From positions 107,612-171,611 of the forward strand of contig PJRA01000016.1 of NCBI GenBank assembly GCA_016987375.1: a stretch of DNA of 64,000 nt, read 5' to 3'. A program made the position numbers and the translations under genes. The notes under the pieces are model-generated. The model searched no databases. It saw nothing but the letters and a program-made list of their open reading frames with translations, and had not been told where the DNA came from. Shown here piece by piece: positions 10,501 through 20,819 of the stretch; positions within the stretch are counted from its first letter, which is position 1; each line of letters begins with the position of its first letter. The DNA comes from Brachionus koreanus (taxonomy: Eukaryota > Rotifera > Eurotatoria > Ploima > Brachionidae).

Positions 10501-13500
10501 CAGTTTTGCTTCTTTAAGAGCTCGAAATAGTAAAAAAAATTATTTTTTTAATTTTCAATAAAATAGTCACATTAAATTAAATTAGAAATACAAAAATATA
10601 AATATTAAATTTTTCAAAACTACAGTTATATATAGTTGATTACATAATTAAATTGAGACCGAATCGAATGCTTTATAGATTATTCTCAAAGAGTTTTAGT
10701 TCGGTACAGTTAAACAAATAAATAAATAATTATATAATTAGAAAAAAAAATTAAATTATAATTTTTTTTAAATTGTTATTTCATTTTAAACAGATAGTTT
10801 TTTATTTTAAAGTTTTTAAAAGCATCAAAAAAGCTCAACTTGAAGTTAAAAGATTTGAACTGTTTGGGTACACATGTAGAAAAATTACTTAAATTTTGAT
10901 TACTTACGGGCTTAGAGGCAAATATTTTGTTTACATATTGAGTTTTGTGATTGAATATATCAGGCATAACAAAATAAAGTAGAGACATTAATTCGACTAG
11001 ATTGTTTTGCAAAGGAGTACCAGTGAGAAGTAAACGGTGTTTTGACTTGAGATTGACCAGACTTTGGTATCGCTGTGAATTCATATTTTTAAGCATGTGA
11101 GCTTCGTCAAAAACACAATATTGGAATCTTAATTTTTTGAAGAATGCTTTGTCTTCATGAGTGCTGTACAAAAGATTGTAAGTGCTGAGAACAGCGTTTA
11201 GAGGCTTTTCGAATTTGTTGTTTAGAATATTGTAGCGCAAATGGCGTCTTTCTTCAAGACTTCCTTGATAGACTGTAAAATAAAAATTGGGACTCCAATT
11301 GGATATTTCGCGCACCCAATTGTCCAAAGTGGATGGTGGCACAACAATCAAGTGCATATAAGATGGATCAACCTCGAGCAAATGAGTTAGAAAAGCTATT
11401 GTTTGACATGTCTTTCCTAGACCCATTTCGTCAGCCAATATTCCGTTTATTTTTTCCTTGTGCAATAGACATAGCCAGTTCAAGCCGATTAATTGATACG
11501 GCTTCAAGCTCAATCTAGTGTTAAAATAATGAAAAAAATTTATGTTTATTTTTCTTTTTTTTTTTTCTGTTCATAAAAGAAATAAATGAAAATATTTTTA
11601 AGGAATCTCTATTTGTTAAACATAGAAGAAAAATTTAAAGCAATTAAAACTAAACACACTCACGATTTATTCAGCAACTTTGGCTGAAATTTGACTTCAA
11701 GTTGATTTTTAGATGAATTGAGATCACTGCACTGTATTAGTGAAGTAACTTTATTTTCCATTTTATTCGATATTTGTACACATTTGTCCATTAGTGTAGA
11801 AACTATACTTCTAGCATAGATAATCTCCTTGATTGATTTTAAAACAGGACCAAGATTTTTTTCCTCCAATGTTTTTTCTAAATGATATAAGCTACGAAAC
11901 GGCCTAAGCGATATAAGCAATTGTAGTCGCTTTGGCGAAATGTTTATAATTGATTGTATGTCTTGAGCAGATGCCTTGTTCATTAGATTAAGTACTTGAA
12001 GACACTGTTCTTCGGTAAGCTTTTCCTCAGAGTCTGAATCGGAGTCGTCCGAAAAGGCGTCTTTGTCGTACTCCTCTTCGGACACGTCCGAACCACTTTC
12101 GTCACGTCGTTTCGACTTTTTGCTCTTCGGTTTTTTCTTCTTTGATTTTTTCTCTTTGTTCTCTTTGACCACTTGCTGCTCCTCGTCCGAAGATGACTTT
12201 ATGATTATTTTTTTTTTGCCTTTTTTACTCACTTCTTGATCACTTTCACTTTTAGCAGATGATTGATTTGACCCCGAGACATTACTTTTAGCATCATCAT
12301 TGTCACTCTCATCTGAATCAATAACCACTTTACGCCGCTTTTTTACTGCTTTTATTGTATCTTATTAAAAAAAAACAATTGATTAATTTACAATTTTTTT
12401 ATTTTTTCAAATTTTTAAAACAAACTTTGAATAGGCAAAAGCTTTCGTTTTTTTGACTGAGTGGTCGACGATGACTCTGTTGACTTACTTGACTCGTTCG
12501 AAGCTCTTTTAGCTTCGCGTGCTTGCTGATTTTTGGTCCGGATTTTCTCATCACCATCGGACCATTCCTCAATCAACAAGCTGTCATCTTTTTTACTTTC
12601 ATTTAGTAAAATATCAATGCACTTTTTGGCATCGTATTTTTGACTAATGAATAGTTTTTTTATTTTTTCGGCCGATTCATCGAAAAACATTTCGTACAAC
12701 TTGGCCAGATTTTTATCTCGCTTGAACTGAGTTTCTTCATCAGTTTCCGAATTAGAGTCGAGTTTTTTTTTACTAAAAAAATTAATTTGTAATCTCTTTT
12801 ATCTAGAAAATTTTTTTTTCAATTTGTGCTAAAAGCTTTTTTCTTTTAACTAGGAGTATTTTTTTTAATCAAATTTGCATTAGAAACAAAAAGAGAAAAA
12901 CATTAAATTAAATTTTTTCTTCATATTGATAACAAGTTTTAATTTAAAAAAATTCATTTAAATTTTTTTTTCGTTTACTTTGCTAGTCAATATTGAATTT
13001 TGTTTCTTTACTGTCTGATTTTAATTTAATTTAGAAAAATATTTTTTGAAAAAAAATTTTTTTTTTTTAATAATTAAAATTAAATTACGAAATTGGAAAA
13101 AAAAAATTTTTTTCAAATTTCTAATTTCTTATTTTATAAAAAAAATTTAAGTTTAATTTTTTTCACTTTTTAGCTGATCATTTTAAATTTTAATTTATTA
13201 GAGGAAATTAGAAACAAATTTTTCAAGTTATTTTTCACTTGTGATTTAAATGATAAAACAAATAAAAAAGGTTTTGTTAAATTTGGTACAAAATAATTTA
13301 ATTGAACGAAAATTAATGCTTTAAATCTACTTCTCAAGGCTTTTAATTAGTTCTGTAAGCACAGCACCAAATTTTAGTTTGCTAATGATGTTCATAGTCA
13401 CAAATTCAAATTTGTTCAAAATTAAATTTTGCTAAATTTGTTTTACTGAATTTAGAGAAGTTATAAGAATTTTTATCATTTTATTCTGTTCTATTTTACT

Positions 13501-14134
13501 AATTTTTACTAATACACAAAAGCACCAAAAAATGATTACTTTTATTTTACAGAGAAAAAATTGAAAAAAAGTTAGGTCAGTGACGGTCACCTGGACAAAA
13601 ATAATTTTTTTCCTATTTTTTCTTAATTCTCAATTCTTTTATTTATGGAATTTTTATGTTATGTTATGGCGGTCCAGTGACAGTCACTTACCATAGCCAA
13701 CATAAGAAAAAAAAAATTTTATTTTTTAAATTTTAAATTCTCTCATTTCTATAAAATAATAAAATTATTTATTTTTATTTTTTATATTAAATTTTTTTTT
13801 TGACTCATCAAACATTTAATATCATCATTTAAACAAAAAAATTAAAAAAAAAATTTTAAAAAATAATTTTGTTTTCAAATTTTATTTAAATTGAAAAAAT
13901 AAACTGAAAAATTTCTTACTTTAAATTTTGTGAGCTTTGTTCGTCGGACTCCGAATCACTCGAGGACGACGAGTATTTTTTTTTCAATTGAGCCGAGCCC
14001 TTAAGCTTAGGCGCATAGCCGACACTTGAATCCGAACTTTGTTCGCTAATAGCCTCGTGTTCGTTTTTTTTAGAGAATGAAAATTTTTTTTTTTTTAAAC
14101 TAAAATTTCTAATCGAGTCAACATTTTTGCTCAT
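7531..14134 (-). CDS. SMARCAD1: SMARCAD1/Fun30-type SNF2 chromatin remodeller
   Basis: Eight exons on the minus strand: 14134-13920, 12772-12426, 12360-11664, 11514-10908, 8845-8372, 8293-8201, 8142-7638 and 7586-7531. They sum to 997 codons plus stop, close to the roughly 1,030 residues of the human protein. The N-terminus is acidic and Ser-rich and contains a CUE/UBA-like segment (around E-K-I-K-K-L-F-I-S-Q). The SNF2 ATPase follows: D-E-M-G-L-G-K-T (Walker A), D-E-A-H (motif II), L-L-L-T-G-T-P-L-Q-N-N (motif III). The helicase C lobe has D-G-S-T, A-G-G-V-G-I-N-L and Q-A-E-D-R-C-H-R-L-G-Q-T. SMARCAD1 slides and exchanges nucleosomes, aids heterochromatin maintenance and supports DNA-end resection. 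Introns 1 (about 1.15 kb) and 4 (about 2.06 kb, 8846-10907) are unusually long for this locus and contain repeats. Confidence 0.96.
9785..9839. other. GC-richer intronic segment able to fold into a three-way junction
   Basis: Within SMARCAD1 intron 4, AGCTAC (9785-9790) pairs with GTAGCT (9834-9839). Inside lie two perfect hairpins, GCAG/CTGC (9792-9795 with 9801-9804) and CTAGC/GCTAG (9814-9818 with 9824-9828). It follows a TAA-type microsatellite. No known ncRNA family was recognised; short stems can occur by chance. Confidence 0.35.
10045..10275. mobile_element. Diverged relative of the 54.5 kb palindromic MITE, inside SMARCAD1 intron 4
   Basis: Shares with the element at 54538-54879 the blocks 'tttgttctgc', 'gaaacaaagtgaaa', and the central 'aaattgattgcgatttattt' followed by 'tcaatatta'. 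It also has a short inverted arm pair (ttgcgcaagtctgcaaa facing tttgcagacttgcgcaa). The outer right arm is missing, so it is a truncated, older copy. Confidence 0.75.
13578..13691. repeat. Inverted repeat pair with palindromic GTGACNGTCAC cores (SMARCAD1 intron 1)
   Basis: AGTGACGGTCACCTGGAC at about 13579-13596 is matched in inverse orientation by GGTCCAGTGACAGTCACTTA at 13671-13690. Each arm is itself nearly palindromic. The spacing (about 75 bp) and AT-rich interior resemble a very small MITE or hairpin element. No target duplication was identified. Confidence 0.45.
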
Positions 14135-14154
14135 TTCTAAAATACAAAATAAAA
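14135..14154. promoter_or_regulatory. Ultra-short divergent gene boundary between SMARCAD1 and the pseudokinase gene
   Basis: Only 20 bp separate the SMARCAD1 ATG (minus strand, 14134) from the ATG of the plus-strand gene at 14155. The two transcription units must therefore overlap in their 5' UTRs or initiate inside each other. Both coding assignments are strong, so the arrangement is directly visible. No TATA-like element fits in the gap. Confidence 0.6.
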
Positions 14155-16839
14155 ATGGAATCAAATAAGCGTTTGTGGATATTGCCGCCTATAAAAGTAA
14201 AGCCGATAGTGGCAGCGAAAAAGGCCGATTCAGAGTCGAGCCTGAGCGAGCCAAAGACCCGCATTCTCAAATCGAACTCGCTACGCAATCGAAAATTGAT
14301 TATAAAACTAAACTCGATTAATTTTGTCAACGATTCGCTGTTGAAAGAAAATTTGTTCAAAAATCGCCTAGGCAAAGTGTATCCTTCGATTTACAGCTCT
14401 AGTTTCAATTTGCCCGAGTCCAGTCGACCTCTATCCAACAGTCTAATCTACAAGTTCAACGATTTGAAATTGGCCAAGTTCAAAAAGCCAATTTTGGTGT
14501 CTAGACGCGGTCTAATGGTCGAGAGCGACACGGGCAAACGATATCTCTTTAAACTTATTGACTTTGTCACGCATGAAGACGAAAAATTAAGCGAAATATT
14601 TTCTAAACTTAAACATGTATCGTTGACAAACATAAACGAGCTAGTATTTGGCAAAAAAATTTCTTATTTCATTAGCGAATATTCAGATTTAAGTTTAGAA
14701 AATTTCAAATTAAATGAACATAAATTTTCGTTTACAGACTTGTTTAGACAATGTTTGAATGCATGCGGCTTCTTGCACGAACAAGACATTTTACACTCAA
14801 ATCTAAAACCGACTAATGTTCTAATTGACTCCAAGGGCCAAATAAAACTAGCCGATTTTGGCTACTTAAACATGTCCACTAATCTAATTAGCTATTTGCT
14901 TAGATTGATAAATGATCCAGTAAATAGATTGTATTTGCCGCGCGAAACCTATCGCGATTTTAAATACAATAAAAAAAGTGATTTGTATGCATTGGCATCT
15001 GTGTTTTATCACGTGATTACCCAAGAAACATTCAAATTTGGTCAAAGTGATCGAGCTGATCGTTTGGCAATGATTAAAAATGAATCATTGCGGCTAGCGG
15101 TCAAGGCCATGCTTGCCATTGTGGATCATGAAAGGCCGGAAATTGATCAAATTCTCAGCTTTATTGACTTTGAGAATAGACACAAAATTTTGGACACTTT
15201 TTCAAACAACTCAATGCTGGTTTGGTATGGTGACCAAAAATTTGTCTTGGAAAAAATTCAATCTAGCAACATTGAACTAAAAGAGAATTTGACTAAAATT
15301 TGTCACTTGAAGCATTTAAATCTCGTTTCAATCAAAAAGCTAATTGACATGCACCCCATTTATTTGTGCTTGCGAAGCTATCAAGAAGATTATATAAATT
15401 TAGACTTGAAACTTAAGCTGTCTAGTTTAAGAGAGAGCGTATTGATCAAAAAATGGCTTACACAAATTCTAAATGGACTAAACTATTTAGATCAAAGTGG
15501 TCTTAAGCATGGAAATTTAAAAACCCAAAACATACTTATTAATTTAAAGACAGAACTAGTAAAATTGTGTGATTTTGGCTATGTGCATTGTTCAAGTGAG
15601 AATGAAGTGTGCGATGTGTTTGATCTGGGCCGAGTTTTGTACAAATGCATTTGCTTGCAAGATTATGATTATGAAGAGGCTGTGATAAGTGATAAATTTA
15701 AATTTGCTAACTATAGTGAAAATTTAAAGAGTAATGTTTTGAACATGCTAAGTCCCAATAGAGACCTAAGGCCTGATCTAAAGACTATAACCAACAATTT
15801 AATTAATAAAATATTGCTTAAATTTCAACTAAATTCGTCAAAAATGTTGACTTTGTTGACCAAGTGTGAGTGCTTGATTTCTACTGAGACTAGTCTTTAT
15901 GCAATAGGTTCAAGTAAAAAAAATTTCATCGATTTGGCTAGTTGTTATAAGATTAAATTAGAAAAATTGACAATAGAAAATTTGAATTTAAATTTGAGTA
16001 TGGTTAAAAAAGTTAAATGCAAGTGTGATGCAGTTAGTCGTGCTCAAGTTCAAACTCCAAAAATTTTTTGTCAAATCGATCTAAACTATATGCTTGGATG
16101 TAATTCGGACTTTTTCTATCTAATTAATGAGCAGTTCATGTGCATTAAATTGATGTGTATAATGGAACTATTGGAAAGCAGTAATGCTCAAACCCATTCA
16201 AGTTTGGTTAATCGAGCTCATTTGAGATTGTCCTCATTGGCCATGGTCTACGACCACAAGCATCTTAATCTTTATCTTTTGGTCACAGTTCACAAGAAAT
16301 ATTACTTTATGAATATTTTCAAATGTGAGCTGAACAAAAGTTCAAAAGATGTTAAATTTGAGCTAAGTGTGCTAAAAATGCTTCACGTCAACATATTGGA
16401 CACTAGTAAAAGCGAAAGAAAAAAAGTGGTACTAAATGAAAATTTAGTATTTATTTGTGATGAATGGTTTATAAGAATATTTGATAAAAACGATTTCAAT
16501 TATTTGTTTACGGTAAACTCTGATCCAAAATACAACCAATATACAGAGCAGTCGGTCTATTTTGGTTCGTTTAGATCCGATGTATGTGACCAAGAAATGC
16601 AATCAATTAAAAGAATTGAAGACATGGATGTCGACTCAAAAGGATACTTGTATGTGGCTTTTGAGAGTTTAATTAAGTGCTATGATCAAAATGGACAATT
16701 TTTATGGAAGTTTAAATTTTCGAAAAATGTTTTAAATGGAAAAATAAAAGATATTTCATTTAATAAAGCAGACGCTCTTTTTTTATCTGTTTTAGATGAC
16801 AAAAATGAAAATTTGAGTCGACTTGTGGTTTTTGAATAA
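14155..16839 (+). CDS. Tandem pseudokinase protein with C-terminal propeller-like region, single exon
   Basis: An uninterrupted 894-codon ORF. Kinase-like domain 1 lies at roughly residues 110-345: a possible VAIK-type lysine in Y-L-F-K-L, a catalytic loop reading H-S-N-L-K-P-T-N (near 214) instead of H-R-D, and an intact D-F-G (near 234). Domain 2 lies at about 350-580: H-G-N-L-K-T-Q-N (near 452) and D-F-G (near 473). Both domains keep the metal-binding DFG but have lost the catalytic HRD aspartate, so neither is expected to phosphorylate efficiently. The last 300 residues contain stretches such as I-E-D-M-D-V-D-S-K-G-Y-L-Y-V-A, typical of NHL/YWTD-like beta-propeller blades. There is no signal peptide. 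The N-terminal 100 residues are basic and low complexity. No orthologue was recognised. It starts 20 bp from SMARCAD1 and has no introns, unlike that neighbour. The domain calls are motif-based. Confidence 0.85.
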   Translation: MESNKRLWILPPIKVKPIVAAKKADSESSLSEPKTRILKSNSLRNRKLIIKLNSINFVNDSLLKENLFKNRLGKVYPSIYSSSFNLPESSRPLSNSLIYKFNDLKLAKFKKPILVSRRGLMVESDTGKRYLFKLIDFVTHEDEKLSEIFSKLKHVSLTNINELVFGKKISYFISEYSDLSLENFKLNEHKFSFTDLFRQCLNACGFLHEQDILHSNLKPTNVLIDSKGQIKLADFGYLNMSTNLISYLLRLINDPVNRLYLPRETYRDFKYNKKSDLYALASVFYHVITQETFKFGQSDRADRLAMIKNESLRLAVKAMLAIVDHERPEIDQILSFIDFENRHKILDTFSNNSMLVWYGDQKFVLEKIQSSNIELKENLTKICHLKHLNLVSIKKLIDMHPIYLCLRSYQEDYINLDLKLKLSSLRESVLIKKWLTQILNGLNYLDQSGLKHGNLKTQNILINLKTELVKLCDFGYVHCSSENEVCDVFDLGRVLYKCICLQDYDYEEAVISDKFKFANYSENLKSNVLNMLSPNRDLRPDLKTITNNLINKILLKFQLNSSKMLTLLTKCECLISTETSLYAIGSSKKNFIDLASCYKIKLEKLTIENLNLNLSMVKKVKCKCDAVSRAQVQTPKIFCQIDLNYMLGCNSDFFYLINEQFMCIKLMCIMELLESSNAQTHSSLVNRAHLRLSSLAMVYDHKHLNLYLLVTVHKKYYFMNIFKCELNKSSKDVKFELSVLKMLHVNILDTSKSERKKVVLNENLVFICDEWFIRIFDKNDFNYLFTVNSDPKYNQYTEQSVYFGSFRSDVCDQEMQSIKRIEDMDVDSKGYLYVAFESLIKCYDQNGQFLWKFKFSKNVLNGKIKDISFNKADALFLSVLDDKNENLSRLVVFE

Positions 16840-17544
16840 ATTTAGTTTTTAAAAATTTTTTTTTTGTAAAGAAAATAGTCCATGAATTAAGTTCTCAATT
16901 AAGAAAAAAGTTTAGAAAAAATTGGCATTGAAACAAAAACATCTATTTGATATAGATAGTAAAATTACTTCAATTATTTTAAGCTTATGCAAAAATATTA
17001 TTCATAGTTGTTCAAAAGTCATAAGGTCCAAGTGACTTGGCTTGAAATTTATTTTTTAAAAAACACGAAAACTTGAAACCTGGACTAGAAACAATTTTTT
17101 TATTTAATAAAAAAAAATTGAAAAATTGAAAAATATCATTAAACAATAATTTCTCAAATTTAAGATTAGTTTATTAAATAAATATAAATGACACAATTGA
17201 AGACATACACCGTTGCTTATAGTACTATGTCTATGAACCCCTTTATAGCAGAAATTAATGATTTGATCTCCAAATTTTATTTTTTAATATTTTATTTTAT
17301 TAAGATAAAAAAATAAAAAATTTCAAATAAAACTATGAAAGTAAGTAAGAAAATTTTATTAATTTTTTTGGGGCGACCTAGTCTTCTTTTAGTGACTTGA
17401 AGTAACTTTTCACGTCATCAAAAACCTTATTACAAGTCCAATTTTTCTTCTCTCTTTATTCTGGAGCTTCATTAATATATTAATTACGTTTATTTTAAAA
17501 ATTGGTTTAATTGTTAAAAAAATTTTAATTTAAAAAAGCAAAAA
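16840..17544. other. Intergenic spacer with one R75 repeat copy
   Basis: AT-rich 3' flank of the pseudokinase gene. Apart from the R75 repeat at 17167-17237 nothing gene-like is visible. Confidence 0.5.
17167..17237 (+). repeat. R75 dispersed hairpin repeat, copy 1
   Basis: Starts 'tagtttattaaataaatat' and ends near 'tactatgtctatgaa'. The core GACATA ... TATGTC can form a 6 bp stem around an 18-base loop containing CCGTTG and AGTAC. Three further copies occur in this window (21899-21974 minus, 60419-60475 minus, 63843-63920 plus). Confidence 0.75.
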
Positions 17545-17598
17545 TGCACTGGCCGGGAATCGAACCCGGCGAGCATTCTACCACTGAACCACCAGTGC
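17545..17598 (-). pseudogene. tRNA-Gly pseudogene lacking its anticodon arm
   Basis: Identical to the intact tRNA-Gly(GCC) genes of this window through the acceptor stem, D arm and T arm, but about 17 bases covering the anticodon stem-loop are absent. The D-arm side joins directly to the T arm at GCTCGCC|GGGTTCG. It is 54 nt instead of 71. The 3' flank (atttttgctttttt) matches that of the intact copy at 20563-20633, so the two share a recent ancestor. It cannot decode glycine. Confidence 0.92.
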
Positions 17599-17772
17599 TT
17601 TAAAAGAAAAATTACACTTTAAATAATATTTTTATAAAATAAATATTACTTTACTTATTTACCTTGATTCATTTTTACTTTGAATATAATTTAATTTCAT
17701 TGAGAAATTACACTCAATCTAGATTTATATAAATGGAATAAAAATTCTAAAAAACAATTGTTGAAATTGCAA

Positions 17773-18111
17773 ATGTCAATGGTAATAAACGTTAGAAAAG
17801 CTGAGCTTAAAAAGCTTGGATATATCGATTTAGAACATTGGCTATCTTCTTCAAATGATCATGTTTATATTGGTAGAAATATGACTCATTATGTAAAGGG
17901 AGCACTCGGTTCTAAATGGGCAAATCCTTTTAAAGTAGACAAATATGGTCGCGACGGCTGTCTGGAAAAATACGAAGAATATATTTTAAATAGTCCTGAG
18001 TTACTTGACTGCTTAAATGAATTGAAAGGAAAAGTACTTGGTTGTTGGTGTTTTCCTCAAAAATGTCATGGAGATGTTTTAGTCAAATTAGTAAATCAAT
18101 CAAAAATCTGA
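17773..18111 (+). CDS. DUF4326 domain protein
   Basis: A 112-codon intronless ORF. Family-like motifs: V-I-N-V-R-K near the start, V-Y-I-G-R-N, the strongly conserved G-S-K-W-A-N-P-F, and near the C-terminus L-G-C-W-C-F-P-Q-K-C-H-G-D. DUF4326 proteins are small, widespread in bacteria, phages and large viruses, and scattered in eukaryotes; their function is not established. The paired cysteines and histidine in C-W-C-x4-C-H-G suggest metal binding or a nucleotide-related role. The start is the first in-frame ATG (a second follows two codons later). Confidence 0.85.
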   Translation: MSMVINVRKAELKKLGYIDLEHWLSSSNDHVYIGRNMTHYVKGALGSKWANPFKVDKYGRDGCLEKYEEYILNSPELLDCLNELKGKVLGCWCFPQKCHGDVLVKLVNQSKI

Positions 18112-18831
18112 ACAACAATTATTCACCAAATGTTTTTTTTGCTCTTTTAAATAGTAACTTAATAAATTATGGATTTCTAAAATAATCTATTAGTAATTTT
18201 TTCATTTTTTGCCAAAAAAAAATATAAATATAAAATTTAATCAAGATTTTATTTTTAGTTTTAACATATTTTTAAAACAACGTTGGTGTCCATTAATCAT
18301 TAAAAAAAAATAAAAATAATTTTCATAATTTTAGTAAAACATTTTGGTCTTGACCCTATCTAACCTAGATGTATGCTTGTTATTTTGTGTCGAGATTGAA
18401 TCAATTTCAAATGATAATAGCCATGCCTATTAATTAGACTAATATTCTCAAAAATCAAAGGTGTCTTTTTTATTTTTGTATTTAAGAGGTTAAGAGCATT
18501 TGGAACACAACAAAACCGATAGCAAAAAATAAAGTTAGTTTATTGAAACGCATGCAAAATAGCAAATTTGCAAGCACATTAAGATAAAAAAAAAATTATT
18601 TCAAATATATATTTTTGAATGCAGCATTTGAAAAAAGAAAACCAAGTGTTAATTATAAATTTTTATGAATAAATCTAAAATTAGGTTTTTTTTTCTCTCA
18701 TTATTTCGAGTTAGTTCTCTATATCACTAAGAGAAAAAATCCTATAAGTTTAAAAAAATAGCATAAATCAAGCCTGGAATGGAGCAGAAATGTGATTAAA
18801 TTCATTTATTGCTTAATAGAGACAACTAATT
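18112..18831. other. Intergenic spacer, nothing recognised
   Basis: AT-rich sequence between the DUF4326 gene and the next gene. No ORF, RNA gene or repeat could be supported; the last part is likely promoter and 5' UTR of the gene at 18832. Confidence 0.4.
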
Positions 18832-20226
18832 ATGGATTATTTGATAGTAATTATTTTTTTATCTTCTCATTTACTTATCTCGTTGGGCCAAAATGAAAGT
18901 AAACTCAAAAAAAATATATTACCAACAGCCAAAAATGGGTTTTAATTAATTAATTTAAGATTTTACATCATCAACAACAACAACACTAGTTGAGCCAGAA
19001 TTACTTCTAAACAATGTAGAGCTAATTAATTCAACAACAACAGTGTCAATTATTAATCTGGAAAATAATTCCGATGACGGAATTTTGTCTTATTTTAAAA
19101 ATTTTCTTAAAAAATTTGACACATGGTTGTCCAAATTTTTCAATCGTTCCTATTTCATACTCACAATAGCTTTTCTAATAGGCTTCATTACTTTAGCAGT
19201 CATAATACTTATATCAATATGTATTTATAAAAAGTAATTTTCATTTGAAAAAAAAGAGAAAATTTTAAATTTTTTTTGTAAAGTTTATGTGGGAAAAAAA
19301 GATCTAATTCTCAGAGCAAAATAACGACGAACCCGGCCTATGACAAAATTCCCAAAGTTGATTTTTTGGACTCGACCGAGTCTTTAAACAAGCCAAAAAT
19401 TTACAAAGAAAGTTTGAAGGTGAATGTTGAGTCGCCTGATTCAAAAGCTTCCAATGAGACCATTCGGTTGATAGACATTAAGCCAGACGAAGTAAAAGAA
19501 CCACATTTGGTCAAAGCCATTTCCAATCAAAGCATCAAGTCATTTTCATCTTCATCTACATCTAAAAATTCAGTCATTGAACAAACACCAATGTTGTCCA
19601 AGAGTAATATAAAATCAAGCATATCCAGTTTGAGCAAAAAGTTAAATTCGTCGAATAATTTGGAAAAATCGGCACTATTGGCCGACCAAGAGTCGCTAGA
19701 TAGTAAAAATAGATTTACGCCAAATTCAAAAAAATCTGTGAATAGACAGCCTAATAATATAGAGGGTCAAATATCGCGCAGAAGCTTGTTTAACAATAGG
19801 TCGAATTCAGAATCGGGCGCCGAGTTGCCCCCGGTGCCGCCAAGCACCAAGCAGAGAGAACAAAGAGAATCAATCGCCAGCTCAATTGGTTCCATTGCCA
19901 ATGGTCAGATTGCTATAGATGTGTCGCAGATTGAACAAGCTGTCGACAATATGCTCAAAGAGATTAAGCCCTATCAACAAAGCTCGTCTTCAATCAACAT
20001 TAATAAGAGTTCAGCCCATGCATCTTTGAGTGATATTTACATGCAAGTTATTAAAGAAAAACGTGAGAAAGAACAACAGGCAAGAATTCAGAGAAATAAG
20101 CAAATTGAAGCGAGTGCTACAAGTATTAGCATGAACCCGAATGGTGGTGCAGTGCAAAGAAATTCAGTTGCTAATTTAGATAATGAATCAATAAAAACAT
20201 TCGGTACCGAAAAATCTTGTTATTAG
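18832..20226 (+). CDS. Predicted single-pass membrane protein with long disordered cytoplasmic tail
   Basis: Three exons: 18832-18898, 18960-19233 and 19317-20226, with consistent GT-AG boundaries and 416 codons in total. Exon 1 is a clean signal peptide (M-D-Y-L-I-V-I-I-F-L-S-S-H-L-L). Exon 2 encodes a short Ser/Thr/Asn-rich ectodomain with repeated T-T-T and N-x-S/T sites, then one transmembrane helix (around L-T-I-A-F-L-I-G-F-I-T-L-A-V) and a basic stop-transfer. Exon 3 is a 300-residue low-complexity tail rich in Ser, Lys and Asn, with P-P-V-P-P-S and a short charged helical stretch (K-E-K-R-E-K-E-Q-Q). This type I topology suggests a surface or adhesion/signalling protein. No homologue is recognised, so the function is unknown. 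Confidence 0.65.
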
Positions 20227-20562
20227 TTTATTTTTATTTTTTTTCTAATTTTGTTTCAGTCTCCTGCAAAGTCGATATTTTTTTTCTTCTTCTGTTATAA
20301 ATAGTAAGAATTAGTTACAAATATGTAAAAAGTTTAAAGTTGTGAATTTTTTGTTTCAAATTATTACAAAATTCGATTCGAAATCTGAACTTATATTTTT
20401 TGTTATTCGAATTATCAATAAAAATATTTTTTTTAATTAAAGAAAAAAATTTTTTATTCTATATTTTTTTATTTAAATTTCAAAAATAAGCGATATTTTT
20501 TCTTGGCTCAGATAGCTAAAATTTTTAAATAAAATATAGATATTGATTTGATGAGATGGTAA

Positions 20563-20633
20563 GCACTGGTGGTTCAGTGGTAGAATGCTCGCCTGCCACG
20601 CGGGCGGCCCGGGTTCGATTCCCGGCCAGTGCA
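20563..20633 (+). tRNA. tRNA-Gly (GCC)
   Basis: 71 nt including the discriminator base: acceptor GCACTGG/CCAGTGC, standard D arm, anticodon loop with GCC (CTGCCAC), T loop GTTCGATTC. A T-rich run follows, as expected for a Pol III terminator. The same gene occurs at 23113, 26639 (minus), 27066 and 57987 (minus). Confidence 0.97.
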
Positions 20634-20819
20634 TTTTTGCTTTTTAAAAAATTAGAAAAATGTCAAGTTAATTTTGCCATACAATATTTGGACATTCGAC
20701 TGACCCTAAAATAAATTTACATTTATTATTATTTTAAATTAATAAAAAAAATCGGGTCAAATATATTCAATTTTTGAAAAATATAAAAAATCTTTATAGA
20801 ATATTTATTAAAATTGGTC

